A stretch of DNA of 64,000 nt, from the NCBI RefSeq assembly GCF_021245985.1, contig NZ_JAJQXA010000002.1, positions 226,668-290,667 on the forward strand, in the 5' to 3' direction. Under the pieces are notes generated by a model, which searched no databases, was not told where the DNA came from, and saw nothing but the letters and a program-made list of their open reading frames with translations. This DNA is from Flavobacterium soyae (lineage in GTDB: Bacteria > Bacteroidota > Bacteroidia > Flavobacteriales > Flavobacteriaceae). Shown one piece after another: positions 34,776 to 44,674 of the stretch. Both the position numbers and the translations under genes were made by a program. Position 1 is the first letter of the stretch. Every line of letters begins with the position of its first letter.

Positions 34776-37469
34776 TTATTCTGTTGAAAAATTATTTAAT
34801 ATGCTAAGAGTCTCATCTATGGTACTCAAAGACTCTTCAATACTTTTGTTGTAGTCAGAAGTGGCTGTTTCACCTTTAAGATAAATTACCAGTTTTGAAA
34901 TCTGAGGAAACTCGAAAATATTAACAGGAGTTACTTCTTTTTTTATTTCTGGCAACTGGTTAATTTCTTTTACCAACTGTAAAAGCTTTAATGAGGTACC
35001 TCCTATTTCAAAAAAATTGGCATTTGTACTTATCTGGGATTCTTCAAGATTCAGAAGATTTGCCCAAATTCTGCGGATTTTAATTTCAAAATCACCTTTT
35101 GCCTCAATATATTCTGTCTGTATGGTATCTTTAAATGATACTTCCGGCAAAGTTTTTCTATCAATTTTCCCGTTTGGAGTCAGCGGAAATTCGTTTAATG
35201 AAATGTAATAAGTTGGGACCATGTAATCTGGCAAATATTTCATTAAATATTTTTTCAGCTCTGCATTGTTAATTGGCATTTCCGCGCTATAATAAACTGC
35301 TATATATTGCTCAGAATTATAAGAAACAATATTGGCCAAAACGGTTCTTATATGGCTCGAATAGTTACTTGCTGCTGATTCTATTTCCTGCAGTTCTACT
35401 CTGTTTCCTCGCAGCTTTACCTGAAAATCATTCCTTCCTAAAAATTCAATATTATAATCTTCCTGCAGTCTTCCCAAATCTCCGGTTCTGTATAACCTAC
35501 CGTATTTAGGATGCTCATAAAAACGAATATCAGTTTCCTTAGGATTATTTACATATCCCAGACCTACACCTATTCCTCCTACAACAATTTCTCCTTTAAT
35601 CCCTAAAGGAAGAACATTATAATTATGGTCCATGATGTACATTTTTACCTTTGGAATAGCTTTTCCTATAGGGAAAATGTTCCCGCTTTCTTCATTTATT
35701 TCATAAAATGAAGAGACATCACTTGCTTCACTTGGTCCATAAGAGTTATATATTTTGATATCACTTACTAGATTCCTCAGGTTTTTAATGATTACCGGAT
35801 CTATTTTTTCTCCTCCAAATATTACTTTACGCAGCGAGTTTAAAACTTTATACTCTGCATCAGTAAAAGAGCTAAATATGGCCGGAGCTGCATTTGCTAC
35901 CGTTATTTTATTTTTGTGGATGAAGGAAGGAATATCATACAATCCAGTATTTTCCAAATAAATTGTAGCCCCGGCTAAAAGCGGTGCAAAATAGTTTTTT
36001 TGAGTAAGGTCAAAACTAATATTACTTATAATACCTACTTTATCATCTTCGTTAATTCCTATATCATTTTTATACCATTCCAGCAGGTTAAGAAACCCTT
36101 TGTGTGTATTAATAGCCACTTTAGGTTTTCCGGTAGATCCCGAGGTACACATCAAATAAACAGGATCTTCTTCACTAATATTCTGATTCTGCTCTACGCA
36201 AACAATTTGTTCTATCTTATCTAAAAACTCCTTAAGCCGTGCTTCATCAAAGATCAATTTACAGTTAATATCTTCGAGCAATGATTTTTTCCTTTCTTCA
36301 GGAATAAAAGGGTCAATTACAACATACGCATTTCCTGATTTTATAACTCCAAGCAGTACGGGAATAAAATATTCTGATTTATTGATGCAGATACCAATAT
36401 AACTTTTTTCGTTTTTTGTATAACTGCTGATGTAATGTGAAACTTTATCTGACAGATATTTTACGTCTCCATAAGACAATGATTTTCCTTCAAAATCAAT
36501 CGCTGTTTTTGTGAAAAATTTATCAAAAGAATCTTCAAATTTTGCAATAAGACTTTCGGTTTCAAATACTTGTAATTCTCTATGAAACAGATATTCAACA
36601 ATCTGGTTTTCGCTTTCAGATATATAATTGATCTCATGAAGAATAGTATGGAGATTTTTTGATAAATCATTAATTATATTTATCAGATGTTCCAGTAAAC
36701 GCTCAACTTGTTCGTGTTTATAAGAAGGATGAAAATCAATACTGATATTAAACTGCTCTCGATCATCCTGAATCAGAATGTCAATATATGAACTGCCTCT
36801 TTCTTGAAATCTCTTACTGCATATTTCTTCTTTAGAATTGAATGAAAAAAACATTCCTGTTTTTACCATTTCTTTCAGCAGTTTATTTTTCTCCTCATCT
36901 TCCCGTAAATCTTTCCATTGATCTTCTTCTGATGCAGCTTGAATTGCCTCAGCTTCTTTTCGAATATGATTTTCTATCGTGTCTTTGTCTTCGATTTTAT
37001 TCTTTATAAACAGTGTTCTGTCTTCATCTTTACTTAAAAAATTGGTACTGAGAATGGCGTTTTTCTGTCCTGTATATCGATATAATAATATTCTGTAAAT
37101 TCCCAGAAACAAAGCCTGCGAGATAATATCATGTTCTACAATAAACTTTTTTACTTGATTATATTTAGTACCTGAAATATTTCTGCTTATTACCGTAGAA
37201 ACGGTATGCTGAGTGTCTCTGCTATTCTTCAAATCATTAAGATCAAGGGTATCCAGTTCTTCGTGTCCAAAGTAAAGCACATCCCTGAAGAAATAAAATG
37301 TATCTTTCCTGATTAAATACGCTATTATTTTTTCTTTATTCTCCTTCAAAAACGTTTTTTCCTCTACAGAAAGTTGAAATACATTCCCTTTAAGCCTGAT
37401 CTGTGTGTTTTCAATTTCCAGTCTTATTCCTTTTGCATCAAGCGTCTTTAAAATAGGTATGATTTCCAT
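34776..37469 (-). CDS. NRPS protein: docking - half C - A - PCP
   Basis: The 897-aa protein starts with a TubC-N-like docking domain (MEIIPILKTLDAKGIRLEIE, about 1-55). Next comes only the C-terminal half of a condensation domain (about 60-300), with no HHxxxDG motif. A (about 315-790) shows LMCTSGSTGKPK, SYGPSEAS, YRTGDLGR and PNGKIDRKTL. PCP has FFEIGGTSLKLL (near 850). By-eye pocket residues are D-L-K-N-I-G-S-D-V-K, which I cannot assign, although Asp235 is present so an alpha-amino acid is likely. The missing catalytic half suggests that the C domain at the end of the preceding protein makes the bond. Confidence 0.85.
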   Translation of the reverse strand: MEIIPILKTLDAKGIRLEIENTQIRLKGNVFQLSVEEKTFLKENKEKIIAYLIRKDTFYFFRDVLYFGHEELDTLDLNDLKNSRDTQHTVSTVISRNISGTKYNQVKKFIVEHDIISQALFLGIYRILLYRYTGQKNAILSTNFLSKDEDRTLFIKNKIEDKDTIENHIRKEAEAIQAASEEDQWKDLREDEEKNKLLKEMVKTGMFFSFNSKEEICSKRFQERGSSYIDILIQDDREQFNISIDFHPSYKHEQVERLLEHLINIINDLSKNLHTILHEINYISESENQIVEYLFHRELQVFETESLIAKFEDSFDKFFTKTAIDFEGKSLSYGDVKYLSDKVSHYISSYTKNEKSYIGICINKSEYFIPVLLGVIKSGNAYVVIDPFIPEERKKSLLEDINCKLIFDEARLKEFLDKIEQIVCVEQNQNISEEDPVYLMCTSGSTGKPKVAINTHKGFLNLLEWYKNDIGINEDDKVGIISNISFDLTQKNYFAPLLAGATIYLENTGLYDIPSFIHKNKITVANAAPAIFSSFTDAEYKVLNSLRKVIFGGEKIDPVIIKNLRNLVSDIKIYNSYGPSEASDVSSFYEINEESGNIFPIGKAIPKVKMYIMDHNYNVLPLGIKGEIVVGGIGVGLGYVNNPKETDIRFYEHPKYGRLYRTGDLGRLQEDYNIEFLGRNDFQVKLRGNRVELQEIESAASNYSSHIRTVLANIVSYNSEQYIAVYYSAEMPINNAELKKYLMKYLPDYMVPTYYISLNEFPLTPNGKIDRKTLPEVSFKDTIQTEYIEAKGDFEIKIRRIWANLLNLEESQISTNANFFEIGGTSLKLLQLVKEINQLPEIKKEVTPVNIFEFPQISKLVIYLKGETATSDYNKSIEESLSTIDETLSILNNFSTE

Positions 37470-37483
37470 ATTTATTTTGTAAA

Positions 37484-40400
37484 TTATATTAAAAATTCCT
37501 GATCCTGATTCATCTCAATTCTTAGTACCTCAAGAACCTCATCTAAAGTATCTACTGAATTACTCGCCATTTTTTCGATCAGATAGATATATAAATGCAG
37601 TAATTTTGCCATTTTACTTTCAGAAAAAATGTCTGTATTATATTCCAATCGAATTACGAGTTCTTCTTTTTTTACCGTAATATCTATTTTGAATTCTATT
37701 TTGGAGTGTGTGCCTATTTCTTCTTCATGTACAAATTCTTCTATCTGTACACCGTCATCAAACAGTATTGTACGGGATACTTCTTCTTCATTATGAAGAA
37801 TGATTGTTGTATCAAAAAAAGGATTTCTCGATGCATCATTGTTCGGTAAGTACTTTTCTACCATCAAATCAAAAGGATAATCTTCATTTTCATACACCTG
37901 CACAAATCCTTTTGTGTTTTCTTCAAGGAATTCCTGAAAGTTCATTCCTGATGAAACCCTGATTTTTAAAGGCAGATAATTTATAAAGGATCCTATAATG
38001 GGTTCTATATCTACGTGGGTTCTTCCGGAAGAAATTGTTCCGATATAGAATTTATTTTGATTACTATAAGCATGTATTAACAGTCCATATATCCCAACAA
38101 GATAATTGTTCAGAGAAAGAGACTGTTCATTAAGGCTTTGCTTCAATCCGTTAAAGTTTTCTTTTATCTTTGTGCTTATGGCGGTTCCATTATAAGAGAT
38201 CATAGCCGGACGCACATAATCTATCGGAAAATCCAAGGAAGGAATATCTTCGGCAAAGAAGTTTTCCCAGAAATTTTCATGCATCTTATATTTGCCTTTG
38301 TGCCAGTTTACATAATCTTTATATTGTATTGCCAAAGACTCAACATTGATACGCTTATCTTTAAGGTAAATGTTATAGTTTTCTTTGATTTCTTTATATA
38401 AAATCTCGCGCGACCAACCATCGGAAATAATATGATGAAGGGTTGTTGCAAGGGTATATTCTGTTTCTCCTTTTTTTATTAGGTTTAACCTAATAGGTAA
38501 TTCCTTTGAGAGATCAAAAGGTTTGTATCTTTCCTGACGTAAAAATTCAATCATTGACGATGTATCCTGTATGACTATAACAGGAATTTCCAGATCAATA
38601 TTCTCTATTGGTAAGATATACTGATAAATATCTCCATCTTCATATTTGAATATCGTTCTAAGGGTTTCATGTTTTTGTATAAGTGCCACAAAAGAAGCCT
38701 TAATTGCCTCAATATCCAAAAAACCATTGATTGAATAATGCATAGGAACATTAAACAAGGCTGCGCTTTCTTTTTTAATGGTCGACAGCCACATACGTTT
38801 CTGAGAATTTGAAACTTCATATCTTGACTGAGCCGCAACGGGAGAAATCTTCGTGTAAAGAAATTCTGTGCTATCATTTACTTTTTCTAGAAAAAACCGT
38901 GAAAAGTTTTCAAAATCCGGGTATTTATAAATATCAGCCAAAGTTATTTTTACATTGAACTCTTTGTATATTTTGTTGAGCATCTGTATTCCCTTTAAGC
39001 TATGTCCGCCCAAAGAAAAGAAGTTGCTGGTTCTAGTTATCTCATCTGTCAGTAAGGTTTCTTTCCATATCCTTAATAAATGTTTCTGCAAATCTGAGGT
39101 TATAAAAATCTCATTCTCTTTAGAAAAATTATAAATCGATTTATTAGATTTATATTCTTCATATAAATCTTTAAGAGCCTGCTGATCCACTTTATTATTT
39201 GTTGTTAACGGAATTTTATCCACATATAAAATTTCAGCCGGAACCATATATTCAGGAAGAGAATTTTTAAGGTATTCTTCCAAATCTGAAGAACTTTCTT
39301 TGGTGATCCCGGTTACAAAAGCGCAAAGTCCTGTATCTCCGTTGTTTTCTACAGCCAATACCGCAGAATCTGTAACTCTCGAAAAAAATCTGATAATGTT
39401 TTTCACTTCATCCGGCTCAACTCTGTAACCTCTTATTTTTACCTGACTGTCTCCTCTTCCAAGGAACATGATTTCGTTTTCCAGCGTAAAAAAACCAATA
39501 TCACCTGTCGCATATATTCTTCCGTAATCGGGATGAACAATGAATTTTTCTGAATTAAGCTCTTCAATATCCAAATATCCTTTTGCAAGTCCTACACCTC
39601 CAATAAAGATGTTTCCTGTCTCATATTTTGAAACTTCTTTCTTTCTGTCATCCAGAATAACAGCAAAATTATTGGGGATCGGAGATCCTATTACTGGCCT
39701 TTGAATGTATTGCTCTATATCCTTTATTTTTTTAAAAACAGTCCCTATAGTAGTTTCAGTAGGACCATAATGATTGATAACTTCTATTGTCCCTAAAGAT
39801 TTTTTAAAGTCTGCTAAATCTCCTGTCTTTATTTTTTCTCCTCCCAGAATGACTTTTTTAAGATCCGATCCTTCAATTTTATTAAAGTTTTTTGCATTTA
39901 ATATGGCATTAAAATAAGACGGAGTCGTTTTTATATACGTTACTTTTTTATCTGCAATCGTACTGATTACCTCATCTACATCATACAGAATCTCTTTTTT
40001 TACCATCTGTAATTTCCCTCCTGAAAGTAAAGTACCCCACAAACTTGTATATCCTAAATCAAAGGCATAAGAAGAAAGAAGTATGGAGGTCTCGCTATGG
40101 TTTATATCGAGTAATCTGTTAAGGAAGTCGACATAATTTATCAAAGATTTATCCTGAATACAAACTCCCTTAGGAGCTCCGGTTGTTCCTGACGTATATA
40201 TAATATAACAAGTACTGTCCGGCGTACGAATAGAATTACTGCCCGTGGATGTACCTTCTGTAAAATTTAGTGTATCAATAAAGAGTTTTGGTTCAAATTC
40301 CTCTTTCTGATAGTTACTTCCTGTGATTAAAAGCTGCGCATTCGAATTGTTAAGTATATGCGTGATTCTTTGTTGAGAATCATTAGGATCTATAGGAACT

Positions 40401-41881
40401 ATGCTCCCATTAATTTTTAATACGGCCAAAAAAGCAACAATCACGTTATGATCCCAATCGCACATTACACCTATTGTTGGCGATGAAACATCTACTATTT
40501 TATCCCGAATTAATGCTGCCAGCTCGTTTGATTTCTCATCTATTTGTTTATACCTATAGGCTCCATTTTCATCTTCTATAGCAATATTTTCTGCAAACTG
40601 CTTCACGATTTCTGAATATCTTTCCAAAACCGATTCTGCGGTTATGTTATTTTCTGCCTTCAACGGTTTCTGAACACCAGTTTTGTAAGGCTCGATAGCA
40701 GCTGTATTTTCAGAATATTTTTCTATCAGCTGCATACTGTTGTGCTCCCACAGCTTTATAAAGTACGTGATATCTTCACTTTTGATGTTATCTTTATGAT
40801 GCAGCGCAACAGTGGTTTCTTCTTTTGCAGAATATATCTGGGCGATAAAATCTGAATATCCATTTTGGTGATCTCTAATTTCACTCAAAGGAGTTTTATC
40901 TTCGGTAATTTTACTCAGATCAATAAATTCAAAAATATACCTGAAGTTTGATTTTATAAAATCTACATATTCCTGATTATTCGGAATATATTCTTTGCGG
41001 CTGTTTAGTAATATCACCAGTTTGCCTATGCTGCCACAGTATTCTTCTATTCCTGAAAAACCTTTTGCGGCTTCTGCATTAAAAGGTAAAATGTTGGCAT
41101 AAAGTCCAATATTTTTGTAAAGCTGCTCAAAGCTTCTTCCATGGCTTACATATCCTGCACCATATGCTGTATTTTTATCTGCAGATATCTGGCAAAGCGT
41201 ATAGTACCAACCTGATAATAGCAGTATTTCTTTATCAATCGGGGCGTTTTGCAGTAACTGAACAAACTTGTCGCTCAGTTTATAAAGCTGTGTTTTCCTT
41301 TTTCCGGTTTCAACAACATTCAATTCCATATTTGTTCTGAAAGGCTGAAAATTTTTCATTATATCTTTCCAGAATTCCGAATTTTCTTGATTACCTTCTT
41401 CAGTAATAATATGTTCTCTCCATGCAGAATATTGCAGGTAACTGATATCAGCTTTATCATAAGTACCTTTGCGGTATTTTTCTAAAATACGGTGGTAGAG
41501 CGTTATTATACTCCAGCTGTCAAAAAAGTAAAGTCCGTATCTGAACGTTATTGACACAGCATTTTCGTTATCCTGAACGATGGTTATACTCAGATTGTAT
41601 TCTTGGGATACTGCATTATCTGTATTTTCCAGCACTTGTTTGTGTACAAGTTTCACATCAAAATTTCTTTCCTCCTCAATAGTTAAAAAGGCTTCTTTTC
41701 CCGGAGAAGTAATAGTCATGTAAAGAGATAATTCATCTTTCAGAACTTCATTTATATCATCACAGAACTTTTGTCCCTGAATATTCTCCAGAGAAAAAGC
41801 CATTACATTATACAAGTCACCTTTACTCGCCGCCAGATATGTGAGGTTTTGCTGGGGTGACAAATTATATCTTTTTATCAT
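37484..41881 (-). CDS. NRPS protein: degenerate C - A(Asp) - PCP - C
   Basis: The 1465-aa protein has an N-terminal C-like domain (about 1-430) in which HHxxxDG reads GLYFFDS (116-122), so it should not condense. A (about 440-950) shows IIYTSGTTGAPKG, AFDLGYTSLWG, HYGPTETTIG and TNNKVDQQAL. By-eye pocket residues D-L-T-K-I-G-H-I-G-K match aspartate codes. PCP has FFSLGGHSLKG (near 1000). The C-terminal C domain (about 1030-1460) has an intact HHIISDGWS. The start overlaps the hydroxylase-aldolase stop (ATGA), suggesting coupling and partnership: the degenerate domain may recruit the hydroxylase to the Asp-loaded PCP. Confidence 0.88.
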   Translation of the reverse strand: MIKRYNLSPQQNLTYLAASKGDLYNVMAFSLENIQGQKFCDDINEVLKDELSLYMTITSPGKEAFLTIEEERNFDVKLVHKQVLENTDNAVSQEYNLSITIVQDNENAVSITFRYGLYFFDSWSIITLYHRILEKYRKGTYDKADISYLQYSAWREHIITEEGNQENSEFWKDIMKNFQPFRTNMELNVVETGKRKTQLYKLSDKFVQLLQNAPIDKEILLLSGWYYTLCQISADKNTAYGAGYVSHGRSFEQLYKNIGLYANILPFNAEAAKGFSGIEEYCGSIGKLVILLNSRKEYIPNNQEYVDFIKSNFRYIFEFIDLSKITEDKTPLSEIRDHQNGYSDFIAQIYSAKEETTVALHHKDNIKSEDITYFIKLWEHNSMQLIEKYSENTAAIEPYKTGVQKPLKAENNITAESVLERYSEIVKQFAENIAIEDENGAYRYKQIDEKSNELAALIRDKIVDVSSPTIGVMCDWDHNVIVAFLAVLKINGSIVPIDPNDSQQRITHILNNSNAQLLITGSNYQKEEFEPKLFIDTLNFTEGTSTGSNSIRTPDSTCYIIYTSGTTGAPKGVCIQDKSLINYVDFLNRLLDINHSETSILLSSYAFDLGYTSLWGTLLSGGKLQMVKKEILYDVDEVISTIADKKVTYIKTTPSYFNAILNAKNFNKIEGSDLKKVILGGEKIKTGDLADFKKSLGTIEVINHYGPTETTIGTVFKKIKDIEQYIQRPVIGSPIPNNFAVILDDRKKEVSKYETGNIFIGGVGLAKGYLDIEELNSEKFIVHPDYGRIYATGDIGFFTLENEIMFLGRGDSQVKIRGYRVEPDEVKNIIRFFSRVTDSAVLAVENNGDTGLCAFVTGITKESSSDLEEYLKNSLPEYMVPAEILYVDKIPLTTNNKVDQQALKDLYEEYKSNKSIYNFSKENEIFITSDLQKHLLRIWKETLLTDEITRTSNFFSLGGHSLKGIQMLNKIYKEFNVKITLADIYKYPDFENFSRFFLEKVNDSTEFLYTKISPVAAQSRYEVSNSQKRMWLSTIKKESAALFNVPMHYSINGFLDIEAIKASFVALIQKHETLRTIFKYEDGDIYQYILPIENIDLEIPVIVIQDTSSMIEFLRQERYKPFDLSKELPIRLNLIKKGETEYTLATTLHHIISDGWSREILYKEIKENYNIYLKDKRINVESLAIQYKDYVNWHKGKYKMHENFWENFFAEDIPSLDFPIDYVRPAMISYNGTAISTKIKENFNGLKQSLNEQSLSLNNYLVGIYGLLIHAYSNQNKFYIGTISSGRTHVDIEPIIGSFINYLPLKIRVSSGMNFQEFLEENTKGFVQVYENEDYPFDLMVEKYLPNNDASRNPFFDTTIILHNEEEVSRTILFDDGVQIEEFVHEEEIGTHSKIEFKIDITVKKEELVIRLEYNTDIFSESKMAKLLHLYIYLIEKMASNSVDTLDEVLEVLRIEMNQDQEFLI

Positions 41882-43743
41882 ATGCTTAAAGAAATTGGAT
41901 AGTAGTTTTTGATATCCGCGTGTTCTCTTTCGATTCTTCTCGCCAAAGCATCAAATTCAATTTTAAAGCCCATAGGGTTGCTGATCCATTCTTTAGAATT
42001 TTGTGCTGTTTGAGAGTCTATAAGATTTACTTTTTCGTTCATTTGTCTTGCCAGTACATTTAGTCTGAGCGTACGTTCCAGACTGATCATATACATCATA
42101 GCCGTTTCAATACTTTCTCCACAAGCAATTGCTCCATGGTTAGCTAAAATGGCAACGTTTTTATCTCTCAGCTTTTCAGCTAATTTAACAGCACGATCTG
42201 TTGTATTAACAGGACCATCGAATTCATTATACAAAACATAATTATCATAAAACATACAGCTGTTTTGGTCAAGCATTAGGATTTCAGGTTTTTCCAGCGA
42301 TGAAAAAAGTGTTCCCCACGGAGAATGTGTATGCACGATACAGTTGGCTTCTCTGCTGGTATTATGTATTTCTGAGTGTATGCAGAATCCTGCTACATTA
42401 ATAGGATATTCCCCTTCAATAACTTCGCCTTCGTTATTTACCAATATCAGATTGTCCGGTGTTATTTCATCGAATAGTATACCGAAAGGATTTACCCAAA
42501 ACAGGTTTTTCTCATTGGGTACTTTCATACTGATATGCCCACTGATACTTCCTTCATCAAGATGAAGACTTCTCAGCATTCTGCAGGATAAAGCAAGTTT
42601 ATATTTTAACATTGCTTTACTATCTCCGTACTTAGATTCGTTGGTAATAAAGAAAGAAGCTGTATTTTTTCTGGCTTCAGTTACTTTTTTTGTGGCTGAC
42701 GCTTTTACGTAGTTATTAATATTATCTTCTTCAGACATAGATACAAAGAGCTGTCTTGCTCCGTCATAAGAATCACGACCATGGGTGAAGTTAATATTAT
42801 CCATCATCAAAAGATCTCCCTTTTCCCAATTAAACCTGAAAGCTACATCTTCGTATGCCTGTCTTACTACTTCTAGATCATCGATAGATATGGCTGTACC
42901 ATCTCCATAATAGCTATTACGCGGAAGATTGTCAATTCCGTAAGCATCTATCAAATAGCTGTATACATCACGATCTAGATTACTATAGTGAAAAAGATGC
43001 GCCTGATTGAACCATATTTTTTTATTGGTGGCTTTATCAAGAAGTGTTGCCTGTGTAACGTAATCAATTCTAAGTCTGGTATCATCAATCTGAGTAAGAT
43101 TCATATGATGGTCCTTACAGTATTTCTGTACTTCGTTTATGTCTGATGTTCCGAAAAAAGTCTGCCACGGAATATCCATTTCCTCGCTAAAATTTCGAAC
43201 GTACATTATGCCGCCTTTATCTTCAAATCTTTTGGTAGTATCAGACGGGATTTTATTATACACAGCCGAACTATTACAGATAGGCGTACAACCACCGATC
43301 TCAGAGGGACGCTCACAATAAAAAAACAGCTTTTTGGGCCAGGATTTCGAATACGAATGCTCATTATGCTGAGGAATAAACTGCTCTTTAGGGTATTCTG
43401 TAGAGGTATATATTTTATCTTCCAGCCTCGTTCTTGGAGACGAAGGTTCTGCATACTCTAAAGCTCCACCCGAAGACAGGCTGTCTACAACTGAAGAAAA
43501 TTCTGTTTTAGAAACAAAACTTTTAAATTTTCTGAATAAAATGATTCTGTTTTTTTCATATATTTCATTTACAAAATCATTGTTTTTTTCCAGCCAGCTT
43601 TCTAGTTCATTATCTTCAACCGAGGTTATAATGGCTATTTTTGTATATTCATTTCCAACTATTTCAAACTTTATATTTTTAGGATATTTATCACCGATTT
43701 CCTTAGGCTGGATCTTTATAAGACTGTTAAAACTATTTTCCAT
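41878..43743 (-). CDS. SyrP-like Fe(II)/2-oxoglutarate dioxygenase fused to class II aldolase/adducin domain
   Basis: The 621-aa protein has two enzyme-like parts. Residues about 30-340 are a TauD/SyrP-type dioxygenase: metal ligands His126 and Glu128 in IPQHNEHSY and His321 in FTHGRDSYDGARQ, with Arg330 for 2-oxoglutarate and CERPSEIGGCTPI typical of SyrP. Residues about 365-600 are a class II aldolase/adducin domain with likely zinc ligands His471 and His473 (IVHTHSPW) and His536 (LANHGA), plus Glu458 as possible acid. SyrP enzymes beta-hydroxylate Asp on a carrier protein, and the next gene activates Asp. I know of no standard fusion of this kind. The aldolase role is unknown. Confidence 0.85.
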   Translation of the reverse strand: MENSFNSLIKIQPKEIGDKYPKNIKFEIVGNEYTKIAIITSVEDNELESWLEKNNDFVNEIYEKNRIILFRKFKSFVSKTEFSSVVDSLSSGGALEYAEPSSPRTRLEDKIYTSTEYPKEQFIPQHNEHSYSKSWPKKLFFYCERPSEIGGCTPICNSSAVYNKIPSDTTKRFEDKGGIMYVRNFSEEMDIPWQTFFGTSDINEVQKYCKDHHMNLTQIDDTRLRIDYVTQATLLDKATNKKIWFNQAHLFHYSNLDRDVYSYLIDAYGIDNLPRNSYYGDGTAISIDDLEVVRQAYEDVAFRFNWEKGDLLMMDNINFTHGRDSYDGARQLFVSMSEEDNINNYVKASATKKVTEARKNTASFFITNESKYGDSKAMLKYKLALSCRMLRSLHLDEGSISGHISMKVPNEKNLFWVNPFGILFDEITPDNLILVNNEGEVIEGEYPINVAGFCIHSEIHNTSREANCIVHTHSPWGTLFSSLEKPEILMLDQNSCMFYDNYVLYNEFDGPVNTTDRAVKLAEKLRDKNVAILANHGAIACGESIETAMMYMISLERTLRLNVLARQMNEKVNLIDSQTAQNSKEWISNPMGFKIEFDALARRIEREHADIKNYYPISLSI

Positions 43744-44005
43744 GTTGTGTATGATTTATTTGTTTATACTATTTTAGAAATTATCAAATGCTTTTTTTAT
43801 TTATTATTTTTTCAGCATATACCTTGTGGATCATACTAAAAAAAGCGGGCTTGTTCTATTAATAACATTTTCCTTTCATGATCAAGTTTTTCCATTGATG
43901 AAATTTTGTAACAATAGCCGCTATTTTATCTAAAGCAAGAGTAAATACCTGTCTGTTTTTAGATCTTTAACAATAGCTTTTTAAAATTTATTTTTTTTGT
44001 ATATC
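43744..44005. other. AT-rich gap inside the cluster
   Basis: 262 nt without a gene separate the phosphopantetheinyl transferase from the hydroxylase-aldolase gene. I see no consensus promoter on the minus strand and only a small palindrome (AATAGCCGCTATT, 43914-43926). The gap may mark a sub-operon boundary. Confidence 0.4.
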
Positions 44006-44674
44006 TTACCCGCATTGTGGATATCGAATCATTTCTATGTCAAAAAAAATATCACTTTGAAAAATACTTTTTATTGCCAGGTGACACATATAATTTTGAT
44101 CTATGGGTACTTTTTTTACATAAAATTTTTCTTCTTCAATTAAGGTAAGCCCGCTATTAATCTCAAAAGATTTCAAAGGGATATTTAATCCCTTACCATT
44201 CGCTTTAATAACTGCTTCTTTTTGAGTCCAATACTCGTAAAAAGCAGCTGTTTTATTAAGAGAAAACTGAATCTTGTTCCATTCAGAATTTGTCATTTGT
44301 AATTTAAAATCATCAACATCAATATCTTTGACTAATTCAACATCAATTCCTATTTTATGTTCTGAAGAAACAAATACAACTATATTACCTGAATGGGATA
44401 TATTAAAATGCGGAAAACCCAAAATAAAAGGTTTGCCATATTTGTTATATTGAATATCTGTTAATTTGCAGATATCTCCATTGAGAACATTATTCAATAT
44501 CAAATAATTACCTAACAATGAAGCCTGTGCATCCTGCCATCTTTTAAATTTCATTATTTTTTCTCTCATTCTTAAGGGCAGCTTTGACAAATAAGACTCA
44601 TAATATTTAACATGAAATTCTTCAGATATAAATAGGTACTTAATTTGGACAGGAAGATGATTACTGCTTTTCAT
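44006..44674 (-). CDS. Sfp-type 4'-phosphopantetheinyl transferase
   Basis: The enzyme converts apo carrier domains of the NRPS/PKS to their active holo form using CoA. The 222-aa protein starts at the ATG at 44674 (MKSSNHLPVQIKYLFISEE); the longer frame from 44707 would overlap the upstream gene further and adds no homology. Family motifs are FNISHSGN (P2), IGIDVELVKDID (magnesium-binding) and YEYWTQKEAVIKANGKGL (P3). Its end and the end of the nucleotidyltransferase gene overlap by 14 nt. One such enzyme could serve every carrier domain here. Confidence 0.9.
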   Translation of the reverse strand: MKSSNHLPVQIKYLFISEEFHVKYYESYLSKLPLRMREKIMKFKRWQDAQASLLGNYLILNNVLNGDICKLTDIQYNKYGKPFILGFPHFNISHSGNIVVFVSSEHKIGIDVELVKDIDVDDFKLQMTNSEWNKIQFSLNKTAAFYEYWTQKEAVIKANGKGLNIPLKSFEINSGLTLIEEEKFYVKKVPIDQNYMCHLAIKSIFQSDIFFDIEMIRYPQCG

